From an uncultured Aeriscardovia sp. (lineage in GTDB: Bacteria; Actinomycetota; Actinomycetes; Actinomycetales; Bifidobacteriaceae): a stretch of 64,000 nt of DNA. The stretch is taken from the NCBI GenBank assembly GCA_903789525.1, contig CAIFER010000001.1, positions 62,001 to 126,000 of the forward strand, given 5' to 3'. The translations under genes and the position numbers were made by a program. Positions 1-9,587 of the stretch are shown in pieces. The notes below the pieces were generated by a model. That model ran no database searches, was not told the origin of the DNA, and worked only from the letters and a program-made list of their open reading frames with translations. Every line of letters starts with the position of its first letter. Position 1 is the stretch's first letter.

Positions 1-1
1 T

Positions 2-583
2 GGGAAAGTCTTCGTTGAGGGTCTCGAAGTTTCCGCGATGAATCAGCGCCAGCTTACGCAGTTGCGTCGAGAGAGGATCGGTTTCATCTTCCAGTCCTTT
101 AATCTCGTGCCGACGCTCAGTGCTGAAGAAAATATTCTGTTGCCGTTGCAAATCGCGCATCGACCTATTGATCGTGATTGGTTTAATACGCTGGTTCATG
201 TCATGGGATTGGAATCACGATTGGCACACAGACCGAGCCAGCTTTCAGGAGGTCAGCAGCAGAGGGTTGCGTGTGCACGTGCGCTCATGTCTCGGCCATC
301 CGTCATTTTTGCTGACGAGCCGACCGGTAACCTTGACTCTCGTTCCAGCCGCGAGGTGCTAGGATTTCTTCGCGATTCGGTTGAGAAGTATGGTCAGAGC
401 ATCGTCATGGTGACCCATGATCCGAATGCTGCCGCTTACGCTGACCGCGTGCTTGTTCTTGCCGATGGCCGCATCACCCGTGACATGCATCAGCCCAGCC
501 GTGAGCAAATTCTTGCTGTCTTCGATGATTCTGCGTCTTCTGCCAGCTCTTCGCCCGCAGGGAATGGGGAGGAGCGCTCATGA
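2..583 (+). CDS. ABC transporter ATP-binding protein (LolD/MacB type), 5' truncated by window edge
   Basis: Open frame continues to the window start (GKVFVEGLEVSAMNQRQL...). Q-loop region FIFQSFNLVPTLSAEENI, signature LSGGQQQRVACARAL, Walker B VIFADEPTGNLD, MVTHDP H-loop. Overlaps the downstream permease start. Confidence 0.93.
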   Translation, partial: GKVFVEGLEVSAMNQRQLTQLRRERIGFIFQSFNLVPTLSAEENILLPLQIAHRPIDRDWFNTLVHVMGLESRLAHRPSQLSGGQQQRVACARALMSRPSVIFADEPTGNLDSRSSREVLGFLRDSVEKYGQSIVMVTHDPNAAAYADRVLVLADGRITRDMHQPSREQILAVFDDSASSASSSPAGNGEERS

Positions 584-3411
584 TCCGCATCGGTCTTCGT
601 GACGCGCGGTCGCATATGGGCCGTTTTGCCATGTCGATTGTGGCGATCGCTCTTGGCGTGGCATTTATTGTCGGCGCATTCAGCCTCTCTTCACTGATGA
701 GCGACCAAGTCAGCTCGCTTTTCGTGACCTCGTACGATCACGATGTTTACGTACAGGGCCCTGAGAAAAAAGAACAGCATGGGTCGTCACCAACGGACAA
801 GGCGACGAGCACGATTACAGGAACTCGAGAAGCGATCCCCGTCAGTCTTGCGAAGACGATCCGAAAAGTACGGGGAGTGAAGTCGGTCACCACTATTCCT
901 GTCGTACGAACGGCGACGCTGATCGGTTCTGACGGCTCGCCTGTTGAGACGCGCGGATCGGCAATGACCTTTATCGCTATGTCTGCCAGTCAGCCATGGC
1001 GTTCTGCTCACTTCGAGCACGGACGAGCTCCACGCAATGGGCATGAAATCGCTCTCGAAAGTCAGACCGCGCAGAAAGCAGGTTTGAAGACCGGAGATCG
1101 TGCCACTGTTGTCTACCGAACAACCGCTCGACATGTCCGTGTGGTCGGAATCTTTACCGCGACAAATAAAGCTCCTGGGTCCGCAATTGTGGGCATTGAT
1201 CCGGCCACTGCTCGAGCTCAGACTCTTGGCCTTTCCGATGATCCTAGCCGGACGCAACTGATCTCCGTCTACGGAACTCATCCGCTCACTGAACAAGAAC
1301 AGAAGTCGCTCGCTCATCGTATTAATCGCGCGTTGACCTCGCACGCGAAATCGTCGCATGAACATGCCATCTCTGGAGAGGAATACCGGGCAGACAGCAC
1401 GAAATCTATTCGCGATCAAGTCGGTTTCATCCAGCCTGTTATCCTCGTTTTTGCCGCTATCGCGTTATTTGTTGCAGGATTCATTATCGCCAACACGTTC
1501 ACGATGATTGTCCATGAATCCATGCGTGGGTATGCTCTCTTGCGATCGATTGGAGCCAGCAGTCTGCAAGTCTTTCAGACGGTTATCATCGAAGCGCTTG
1601 TTTTGGGACTAGTGGGATCCGGGGTCGGAATTCTCCTTGGATGGGGATTGCTCATCCTCATGAGTAGCGCGTTGAACTCTCTGGGGATGGCCGCCGCTCT
1701 TGCTCCAACTGTGCCTGGAATCTTCGCAGGACTGGCTATTGGGATCTTTATTACTGTTGTTGCAGCAGCACTTCCAGCTCGGCAGGCGGCACTTGCTCCA
1801 CCAATCCAAGCAATGAATGCAACACTGAATCCAGAGAAGCCTCTTCGACTGCGCACGATTATCGGAACGCTGATGACGGTGCTCGGATTGGCATGCTGGG
1901 GATGCGTTCTCGCGCTCGCAGGGGAAGATCATGCGGAGAGCGCCGATAGCATCAAATCGGCTTTCATGCGCTGGATCAGCAGTATTCCACGAGGCTGGCT
2001 TCTTGGCGTCGGAGCCGGACTTGTTGTGGTTGGCGTGATCGTCCTTGCACCTGCGCTCGTTAAACCTGCTGGGAATCTCCTTGGATGGATTCCTTCGAAG
2101 ATATGGAAGGTTTCGGGCACACTTGCAGTTCGCAATGTTTCGCGCTCGCGGAGGCGTACAGCGAATACCGCGTCTGCACTCCTCATTGGTGTTGCCGTGG
2201 TCAGCTGTATCGGTACGTTGGCGTCGTCTGTTCAAGCGTCAGTGGAGGGCATGCTCGGTAATGATATGCGGTTTGACTTAGCTGCTCTGTCTCCGACTGC
2301 CGGCACGATTCCTGACAAGGCCGCCAGTGCTGTGAAGAAGACACCAGGGCTGGCATCTGTTTCGACAAACTACATGCTGATCAGCATGACGTATAACGGT
2401 CGGAGCATTGATGGGTTAACGGTCGCAAGTCAGCCCAATCTTTTCTCCAATCTCATGACACCTGTCACAAGGGGAGGGAACGCTGATCGAGCTCTGCACA
2501 AATCCGAACTCGTCGTCGGACAGAACATTGCCACAGATAGAGGCTGGAAAGTCGGCCAAAAGATTACGGTGACGGCGACGCGCACTGAAGTAGATCATGC
2601 CGCAACGCAAGCTGCGATAAACAAGTACCGTCAGGCGACGCAGATGAAGATTCGCTCGCTCATGGCTCACGGCAAACTGCAGGAAGCGCAAGAAGTGCAG
2701 AAGTCAGCAGCGCGAGTCAATCCTCGAAAGTTTGTGCGCATGAGCAAGAAGAAAGCTGTCCGACACGTGCGAATCGGTGCGATTGTGACGAATTCCATGT
2801 ATCGTAGTGCTGTCATTGTGACAGATTCCTTTGCCCGCAGCGTCACGACCCAACAGATGATGGTCCCCTATTCGCAGCTGATTCGTTTGAAGTCAGGGGT
2901 GAGCGTAGCGGATGGCAAGAAGAGACTACAGAAATCTGTAAAACCGTATTACGTTGTTCAGATCATGAATCGGCAGGATTTGCAGTCAATGGCAAGTCAA
3001 ATGATCAATCAGATTCTTTTGGTGATTGATATGCTGCTTGCGCTGTCGGTTGTGATTGCAGCGTTCGGTGTGGTGAATACGCTCCTTCTGTCTATCTCCG
3101 AGCGGACGCGCGAAATTGGGCTGTTGCGTGCTGTCGGGACGTCGAATGGTCAGGTGAGGGGAATGATTGCGATTGAGTCGATCGTCTTGTCGGTGCTCGG
3201 CGCTGTCCTCGGCATGATTGTCGGAGTGGTGGCAGGCGTCGTCATCCGGGCAAACTTTGCTGCAGACGGGCTCGATGTGCTCTCCATCCCGTGGGCTCAG
3301 CTCGGATGGTTCCTGCTGGCATCTATTGCTGTCGGTCTGATTGCATCGATAGCGCCATCGTCTCATGCTTTGCGGGTTCCAGTATTGCAAGCGGTCGCAT
3401 CCGATGAGTAG
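580..3411 (+). CDS. ABC transporter permease, FtsX/MacB-like (two FtsX domains)
   Basis: 943 aa with N-terminal TM, periplasmic domain and two FtsX-like blocks (ANTFTMIVHESMRGYALLRSIGAS; VNTLLLSISERTREIGLLRAVGTS). Start overlaps ATPase stop. Confidence 0.93.
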   Translation: MIRIGLRDARSHMGRFAMSIVAIALGVAFIVGAFSLSSLMSDQVSSLFVTSYDHDVYVQGPEKKEQHGSSPTDKATSTITGTREAIPVSLAKTIRKVRGVKSVTTIPVVRTATLIGSDGSPVETRGSAMTFIAMSASQPWRSAHFEHGRAPRNGHEIALESQTAQKAGLKTGDRATVVYRTTARHVRVVGIFTATNKAPGSAIVGIDPATARAQTLGLSDDPSRTQLISVYGTHPLTEQEQKSLAHRINRALTSHAKSSHEHAISGEEYRADSTKSIRDQVGFIQPVILVFAAIALFVAGFIIANTFTMIVHESMRGYALLRSIGASSLQVFQTVIIEALVLGLVGSGVGILLGWGLLILMSSALNSLGMAAALAPTVPGIFAGLAIGIFITVVAAALPARQAALAPPIQAMNATLNPEKPLRLRTIIGTLMTVLGLACWGCVLALAGEDHAESADSIKSAFMRWISSIPRGWLLGVGAGLVVVGVIVLAPALVKPAGNLLGWIPSKIWKVSGTLAVRNVSRSRRRTANTASALLIGVAVVSCIGTLASSVQASVEGMLGNDMRFDLAALSPTAGTIPDKAASAVKKTPGLASVSTNYMLISMTYNGRSIDGLTVASQPNLFSNLMTPVTRGGNADRALHKSELVVGQNIATDRGWKVGQKITVTATRTEVDHAATQAAINKYRQATQMKIRSLMAHGKLQEAQEVQKSAARVNPRKFVRMSKKKAVRHVRIGAIVTNSMYRSAVIVTDSFARSVTTQQMMVPYSQLIRLKSGVSVADGKKRLQKSVKPYYVVQIMNRQDLQSMASQMINQILLVIDMLLALSVVIAAFGVVNTLLLSISERTREIGLLRAVGTSNGQVRGMIAIESIVLSVLGAVLGMIVGVVAGVVIRANFAADGLDVLSIPWAQLGWFLLASIAVGLIASIAPSSHALRVPVLQAVASDE

Positions 3412-4083
3412 TGGGAAAACGAAGCGAATAGTCCACGTTGGTGACGAGCCGACTGCCGCTCTTGACATGGAGAATGGCAGCAGGTTATGAGTTTGCTTCT
3501 TGGACGGCGTGCTGCTGGAATTGCTCTTTATCGCGGCCGTGGATGATCCTGCTGTGGTCAAGCGTTGCTCGTCATGCATATTCGAGACTGACAGTCGCCC
3601 AGCTAGATCATCGGGAAGAAGCCTGGAACCTGAAGACATTGAACGGATCTTCGTGGATCCGTCGTTCGTGCTTTTCATGTCGATCGATACTGTGAGGCTC
3701 CAGCATCTGCATCGAGAGCATTGACCGGTAATTCAGACGTGTTGGAATTCTGTCTTCGCGTTGCATTCAATATCTATCAGATGGTGTGAGAGAGTACTTG
3801 CGGTTGATCATACGCAGTTATTCTCTTTCCTTGCACTATGCAAGGGGGCACGACCGGTCTCTCGTGGATGTTTCGAACGGGGAAGACTGAGCGAGTGACC
3901 CTTGCCTTCGGCTTGGCAGTAAGTGTTTTCTTCATTTTCCCGAAAGTTTCTATCCAATTTTTTACAGTTTTGTTATTTAGTACGACGATTTAATTAAGTA
4001 GTAATGATGCTCTGCAATGAGGATGGTGCGTCGGAAGATGCACTGTTCTCCGGCAGTTCTTCAAGGGAGAGGAAAGGATAGAA

Positions 4084-5814
4084 ATGAAAGCTCGTCGACT
4101 AGGAGCTATTGTCGCAGCACTGTGTGCGGCATCCATGGCTTTAACTGGCTGTGGTTCTAGCACTGGTTCATCAGCCACAGATGCTGATGATGGCAAGTTA
4201 ATGACTGTCGATGTCTTTGATAGCCCAGCAAATTATGCCGGTATTCAAAAGGGTTGGTGGGCTAAGATCATCAAAGATCGATTCAATATCCGGCTCAATA
4301 TTATTGCTCCTCAAGTTTCTGGTGGCGGTGAAACACTTTTTGATACACGTTCGGCAGCCGGCAACCTGGGCGATATCATCATCACCAACACAGATAACGG
4401 TCGTCTAGCAAAACTTGTTAAGTCCCATCTGATTGCTGATATGACTCCGTACTTGTCAGGAATGAAGTGGCTGAACCGTTATAAGGGTTCAGCAAAGGCT
4501 TTGGAATCCCTAGCTGGCAAGAGGGGCGTTTGGGGTTATGCATCCCAGGTTGCCAGTGGCGTTAAGCCTACTCAGCCATCTGAAGGTGCAGAACCAAACG
4601 CAGCCCCTTATATTCGTTGGGATTATTATCGAGAGATTGGTTATCCGGCTATTCCGGATATGGATTCTTTCTTGAACGTTTTAAAGCAGATGCAGGATCG
4701 TGCTCGACAGGATACAGGCAAGAAAGTATATGCTCTTTCTCTGTTCAAGGATTGGGACGGCGCTGCCATGAACAATGCTTCTTCAATAGCTGGTTGGTTT
4801 GGCTATTGGGCCCAAGGATCTGCATTTGTGAAGGCAGATGGTTCAGATAAGCAGACAGTTCTGACGAAGAAAGGTATCTACCAGAAGATTCTTGCTTGGC
4901 TCCAGAAAGCTAATTCGATGGGACTAGTTGATCCGGATTCCACTACTCAGACATGGGATCAGCTTGGTTCAAAGGTACAAGATGGCAAAGTTCTTGTGTC
5001 GATCTGGCGTTACTTGGGTAAGCCGCGTATGAATACCCCATCTAATAAGAAGAAGGGGATTGGTTTTATGATCGCACCTTTGCAGACGATGCATGTTTAC
5101 TCTGCAGGTTTCACCCCTAACGGCATTATTTCTCAGGCAATCTGCCTCGGTGCAAAAGCTAAGAATAAAAGGCGTCTTGTCAAATTTATTAATTGGCTTT
5201 ATTCCCCAGAAGGTGTCAACGATTCTGTCGGTTATGCAGGCGGTATCAAGGGACTGGTATGGAAACTCAATAAGAAGGGTCAACCTGAATTTACCCATTG
5301 GGGTTATATTGCATCAAACGATTCTTCTAATCCAAATCGTATGACCCCGAAGGGGTATGGTACTGGTCCATGGCGTGAAGGTGTGTGCCAATTGAATTTC
5401 ACGTCTGTCAATCCATGGTCAATTAATCCAGATACAGGCGAAGCATATAGTGCTCAGCTGTGGACGACAGAGCTTAAGCGTACTGATCCTCTCCTGGAGG
5501 ATTGGAGCAAACACATGCTTGGAGCAAAGACCGATATTCAATATCTGGAAAAGGCTCACAAGATTGACGTTCAGCCAGGTGTCTCTTTCGCGGCACCAGA
5601 AGAAGATTCGCAGATTTCTGCTGTTCGCAGTCAAATCAATAATACGATCGTCTCTGCTTCGTGGAAGTCAGTTTTCGCAAAGTCAAAGTCAGCTTTCAAC
5701 TCTGAAATTAACAAGATGATCGAGAACGGAAACGGTCTTGGCTTCCCGAATATTCAGAAGGTTGATTATCAAGTGATCGACGATCACGTCGCACTACAAA
5801 ACAAGCTGAAGTAA
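4084..5814 (+). CDS. Extracellular solute-binding lipoprotein of LplA-type oligosaccharide ABC importer
   Basis: 576 aa; lipobox ALTGCGSS; precedes LplB/YtcP-type permeases and GH67; RBS gagaggaaagg upstream. Confidence 0.88.
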   Translation: MKARRLGAIVAALCAASMALTGCGSSTGSSATDADDGKLMTVDVFDSPANYAGIQKGWWAKIIKDRFNIRLNIIAPQVSGGGETLFDTRSAAGNLGDIIITNTDNGRLAKLVKSHLIADMTPYLSGMKWLNRYKGSAKALESLAGKRGVWGYASQVASGVKPTQPSEGAEPNAAPYIRWDYYREIGYPAIPDMDSFLNVLKQMQDRARQDTGKKVYALSLFKDWDGAAMNNASSIAGWFGYWAQGSAFVKADGSDKQTVLTKKGIYQKILAWLQKANSMGLVDPDSTTQTWDQLGSKVQDGKVLVSIWRYLGKPRMNTPSNKKKGIGFMIAPLQTMHVYSAGFTPNGIISQAICLGAKAKNKRRLVKFINWLYSPEGVNDSVGYAGGIKGLVWKLNKKGQPEFTHWGYIASNDSSNPNRMTPKGYGTGPWREGVCQLNFTSVNPWSINPDTGEAYSAQLWTTELKRTDPLLEDWSKHMLGAKTDIQYLEKAHKIDVQPGVSFAAPEEDSQISAVRSQINNTIVSASWKSVFAKSKSAFNSEINKMIENGNGLGFPNIQKVDYQVIDDHVALQNKLK

Positions 5815-6072
5815 TCAGCTTAACAAACATTATTCATTCCAAACCATCAATCCAAAGGAGAATCATGCGATTTGGTATGAAAAGACGCAAGCAAGTCTTG
5901 CGCTCTTAGCAGCGGTTGTAACGCTACTTGCGAGTTGCGGTAATTCATCGAGCTCAGGTCAACGCCTTGCTAAGGATGGCAAGCCGCAAGTTGATGCGCT
6001 CGTTGTGAAGAACGCTAATACCGCTGCAATGAAAAACATGTAGTGGCCGAAGAAGCTTGAAGCAATGTGCAA

Positions 6073-6107
6073 CTGCCATATCAACTGGAAAGAAGTTGAT
6101 ATGGCAG
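6073..6107. repeat. Perfect 14-bp inverted repeat (CTGCCATATCAACT / AGTTGATATGGCAG, 7-nt loop)
   Basis: Read directly: left arm 6073-6086, right arm 6094-6107. Confidence 0.9.
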
Positions 6108-6153
6108 GCATGGCAACAGCAGCAAAATGCAACGCTCGCTGGAAGAAACATTG

Positions 6154-6197
6154 TTGATCTTTCGTTCCGAGCGTACTACACCGGAACGAAAGATCAA
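6154..6197. repeat. Perfect 16-bp inverted repeat (TTGATCTTTCGTTCCG / CGGAACGAAAGATCAA, 12-nt loop)
   Basis: Read directly: left arm 6154-6169, right arm 6182-6197. Confidence 0.9.
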
Positions 6198-7477
6198 TAT
6201 AAGTCAAGTTTCGTTGACTTTTCCAAGCATTTGGACGAAATGCCTCATGTTAAAGCGATGTCTACTAGGTACCCATCTGTCCGCAAGATCGTGGAGAGCG
6301 AGAACGGAGCAATTTACGTTCTGCCAACGTATAAAGGCGACTCGTATCAGTCCACTGGTCAGCATGTCTTTATTAATAAGGTATGGCTCGACAAGCTTGG
6401 GCTAAAAATGCCAAAGACATGGGACGAGCTCGAAACAGTGTTGAAGGCTTTCGTGTCCAAGGATCCGAACGGTGATGGAAAGGCTGACGAGATCGGCATG
6501 GATTTCCCGAAGCTCGATACATCATCCTTCACGTGGTATACGCCATACGTTTTGCTTACTTCAACCGGAATCACTACTACGTTTAATGTTTCTCCTGCTA
6601 TGCAGGGCATTTACGCAAAGAGCGGTAAAGTCAGTTCATTCTTGATTCGTCCTGAGTACAAGCGCGTCACTCAGTATCTGGCTCGCCTGATGAAGGAAGG
6701 TCTGATGCCTCGCGATGTGCTGTCAAAGGATGCATCCAGCTTTGCTAATGAATGCAAGGGGGACGGTAAGAAGGCTTGCGTTGGCGTTGTCTTTGCGTGG
6801 ACTGCTCGTGGAGGAGTTGGTCCAGAACTAGCCGATCAGTACGTGCCACTTCCGCCACTGAAGGAATTTGCTTCTCAATCTGATAAGTCCGTCACATGGG
6901 ATGCCTCTGGTTCTATTGCTCCGGTGGTGAATAATTCCATTACCATGTCGTCGAAAGCCCCGAATAAGAAGACTTTGTTCAAAGTTATCGACAGCATGTT
7001 CACTCCGGATATGTCCGTATATTCCTGGTTCAGCATGAAATATGCCAAGAAGATCGGAAACAAGACATATCGCATTGATCCGAAGAAGTACTCTTTGACG
7101 ATGCAACCAGCTCAGCTGATGGCTAGCTATATTTCGCCGGACATGAAGATCGAAGGCGATATTGATGCTCAAGAGCAGACAGAAGCCGATAAGGTATATA
7201 AGCCTTACTACAAGCACTTTGATCACATTAAGGACGTTATTCCTGTGTGGACAAAGACACCGCAGTCTGTTGCCAACAGGCTTCAAAATCTGAATACGAC
7301 CATCATGAATTATGCGATGAGTTCTACAGCAAACTGGATTCAGGGCAATAAGAACATTGACTCTGACTGGGATGCATATGTTGCCAAGTTGAAGAACGCT
7401 GGTCTCAATGATCAGGTCAAGATTTGGCAGGATGCCTACAACAAGTGGGCGAAGTAGTCGAAAGACTTATATTGCGT

Positions 7478-7530
7478 GGCTCATGCTCTCAGATTCTCTG
7501 ATTTTCCTTCCCATTCTGAGGGCATGAGCC
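7478..7530 (+). promoter_or_regulatory. Intercistronic stem-loop between solute-binding protein and permease genes
   Basis: GGCTCATGCTCTCAGA (7478-7493) pairs with TCTGAGGGCATGAGCC (7515-7530) with a single G-U wobble; no T-tract follows. Confidence 0.7.
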
Positions 7531-7558
7531 TTACGCGCCGCTTGAAGCGGCTTGGGAT

Positions 7559-8575
7559 GTGAAGGATGCTTCAACGATGAAACAGTCAGCGAACACACGC
7601 GCCAAGCTGCGAGCTCATCGGCCATCTGCTACGCAATCTATTCAGAAAAACGGAGAAATAGGCTCCGCTTATCCACAAACTTTTTGGGGAAAGATTCAGT
7701 TCCATTTCAAGCGTTATTGGCAGCTATGGATCATGGTTTTACCGGCGCTCTGTTTTGTGGCACTGTTCTCGTACGTCCCAATGTACGGTCTTCAGCTTGC
7801 ATTTCGTGATTTCGATCCTGATAAAGGACTGACTGGCGGTGCTTGGGTTGGATTTAACTACTTTAATCAGTTCTTCCACGATCCAGAATTTGCGCAGATT
7901 TTGCTTAATACATTCAGGATCAGCTTGTGGTCACTGGTTATGGGCTTCATTTTCCCGATTATTCTGGCGCTTTTGATTAACCAAATTGGTAGTGAAAAGG
8001 TTAAACGATTCGTAGAGACAATTACATACATGCCGCATTTCATTTCGACGGTTGTTATGGTCTCTATGCTCAATATCTTCCTGACACCGAAGACCGGGTT
8101 GCTGGGGCAATTCTTTGGTAACCAAAATCTTCTTGGCGTAGCGAAAGCATTCACGCCGCTGTACTGGATCACAGAGGTGTGGCAGCACTGCGGATGGAAT
8201 TGCATCATTTATCTTGCAGCATTGAGCTCCGTGGATACGGAACTATATGAGGCAGCGAAGATTGACGGTGCTAATCGCCTTCAGCTTATTCGTCATATTG
8301 ATATTCCTGCAATTATGCCGACGTGCGTTATCTTGCTTGTCTTAAACATGGGTCACGTCCTTGGTGTCGGGTTCGAGAAGGTATACCTCATGCAAAACGC
8401 TCTTAATCAGCCAATGAGTGAGGTCATCTCGACATACACCTACAAGATGGGCCTTCTGAGCTTCCAGTTCAGCTATTCGACTGCTATCGGGCTGTTCAAT
8501 ACTGTTATCAATTTTGTTTTCCTCGTCGTCGCGAATGCTTTGTCGAAGAAGCTTTCCGATACGAGCATCTTCTGA
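7559..8575 (+). CDS. Oligosaccharide ABC transporter permease, LplB-like
   Basis: 338 aa; multiple TM; EAAxxDGA motif (YEAAKIDGANRLQLIRHIDIPAIMPT). ATG at 7577 is an alternative start. Confidence 0.9.
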   Translation: MKDASTMKQSANTRAKLRAHRPSATQSIQKNGEIGSAYPQTFWGKIQFHFKRYWQLWIMVLPALCFVALFSYVPMYGLQLAFRDFDPDKGLTGGAWVGFNYFNQFFHDPEFAQILLNTFRISLWSLVMGFIFPIILALLINQIGSEKVKRFVETITYMPHFISTVVMVSMLNIFLTPKTGLLGQFFGNQNLLGVAKAFTPLYWITEVWQHCGWNCIIYLAALSSVDTELYEAAKIDGANRLQLIRHIDIPAIMPTCVILLVLNMGHVLGVGFEKVYLMQNALNQPMSEVISTYTYKMGLLSFQFSYSTAIGLFNTVINFVFLVVANALSKKLSDTSIF

Positions 8576-8587
8576 TCGGAGCTAATT

Positions 8588-9529
8588 ATGAGTCAAGTCA
8601 CAGCAGCGAAGACAGATGCATCAATTCCTTGGAATAAGCATGTTCATCAGCATCGGAAGCCATCGGATTGGGTGATCGATATAGCGATTGCGGTCATCCT
8701 CGTATTGGTCGTTTTTATTGTCATCTATCCAATCTGGTTCATTATTATTGCTTCGTTCTCGGATCAGTCAGCAGTTTCGGCTGGACAGGTACGTGTTATA
8801 CCTCATGGCTTTAATGTGTACGGTTACAAGACAATGCTCACTGATTCACGAATTTGGAGTGGCTACAAGAATACAATTATTTACTCTATTCTTGGCACCT
8901 TGCTGAATCTGGCTGTTACTATGCCGGCTGCATTTGCACTTTCGCGCAAAGAGTTTAAGCCACGCCGAATTCTCATGTTGATCTTTACTATCACAATGTT
9001 CTTCTCTGGAGGAATGATTCCAAGCTACCTGCTCATGAAACAGCTCGGTTTGCTCAATAGCATGTGGGTGTTTATCCTTCCAGGTGCTGTCAGCGTGTGG
9101 AATTTAATTATTGCTCGTTCATTCTTTGAGACATCCATTCCAGAAGACTTACATGATGCAGCTCAGATCGATGGGCTTTCGTACTTCGGATACTTTTTCA
9201 AAGTAGTACTGCCGTTGTCGGCTGCAATCCTAGCGGTCATTGGACTGTATTACTTTGTCGGCCATTGGAATGATTACTTCACGGGTTTGATTTACGTGAA
9301 CGATCAGAGCAAGCTACCTCTGCAGAACGTGCTGCAGCAAATTCTTCTTGCAAATCAAACTCAGCAGATGGGACATGATTCAGCACTCATTGGTTTGGAA
9401 GCGCAGCGTTTCGCTGATCAGATCAAGTATGGCGTGATCATCGTGGCAACACTTCCGTTGCTGATCATTTATCCATTTTTGCAGAAATACTTCGAAAAGG
9501 GAGTCATGGTCGGAGCTGTCAAGGGCTGA
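8588..9529 (+). CDS. Oligosaccharide ABC transporter permease, YtcP/LplC-like
   Basis: 313 aa; DAAQIDGLSYFGYFFKVVLPLSAA motif; C-terminal EKGVMVGAVKG typical of the family. Confidence 0.92.
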   Translation: MSQVTAAKTDASIPWNKHVHQHRKPSDWVIDIAIAVILVLVVFIVIYPIWFIIIASFSDQSAVSAGQVRVIPHGFNVYGYKTMLTDSRIWSGYKNTIIYSILGTLLNLAVTMPAAFALSRKEFKPRRILMLIFTITMFFSGGMIPSYLLMKQLGLLNSMWVFILPGAVSVWNLIIARSFFETSIPEDLHDAAQIDGLSYFGYFFKVVLPLSAAILAVIGLYYFVGHWNDYFTGLIYVNDQSKLPLQNVLQQILLANQTQQMGHDSALIGLEAQRFADQIKYGVIIVATLPLLIIYPFLQKYFEKGVMVGAVKG

Positions 9530-9587
9530 TTGTGTGTGTAATCACAGTTGCTGAACAGAATCAAGATTAAAAAACGGAAGGGCTTCT

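Larger units (their letters stand above)
5865..7457 (+). pseudogene. Second solute-binding lipoprotein, disrupted (two frameshifts plus an in-frame TAG)
   Basis: MRFGMKRRKQVLRS* starts at 5865 with RBS ccaaaggag; lipobox segment ALLAAVVTLLASCGNSSSSG lies in another frame; TAG at 6041-6043 in that frame (KNM*WPKKLEAM); mature SBP sequence resumes in the original frame (QQQNATLAGRNIVDLSF...) to 7457. Confidence 0.8.

Noticed and set aside
1609-2235. 208-aa minus-strand ORF inside the FtsX-like permease
   Set aside because: Antisense to a well supported membrane protein; no independent evidence.
6041-6043. In-frame TAG in the second SBP as possible programmed recoding (e.g. pyrrolysine) with the hairpins as recoding elements
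   Set aside because: Two independent frameshifts also break the gene, and no PylRS-like gene is visible; decay, mutation or assembly error is more economical.
9530-9587. TGATTgtgtgtgtAATCA dyad between permease and aguA as an operator
   Set aside because: Only 5-bp half-sites with a GT repeat in the middle; too weak to call without comparative data.
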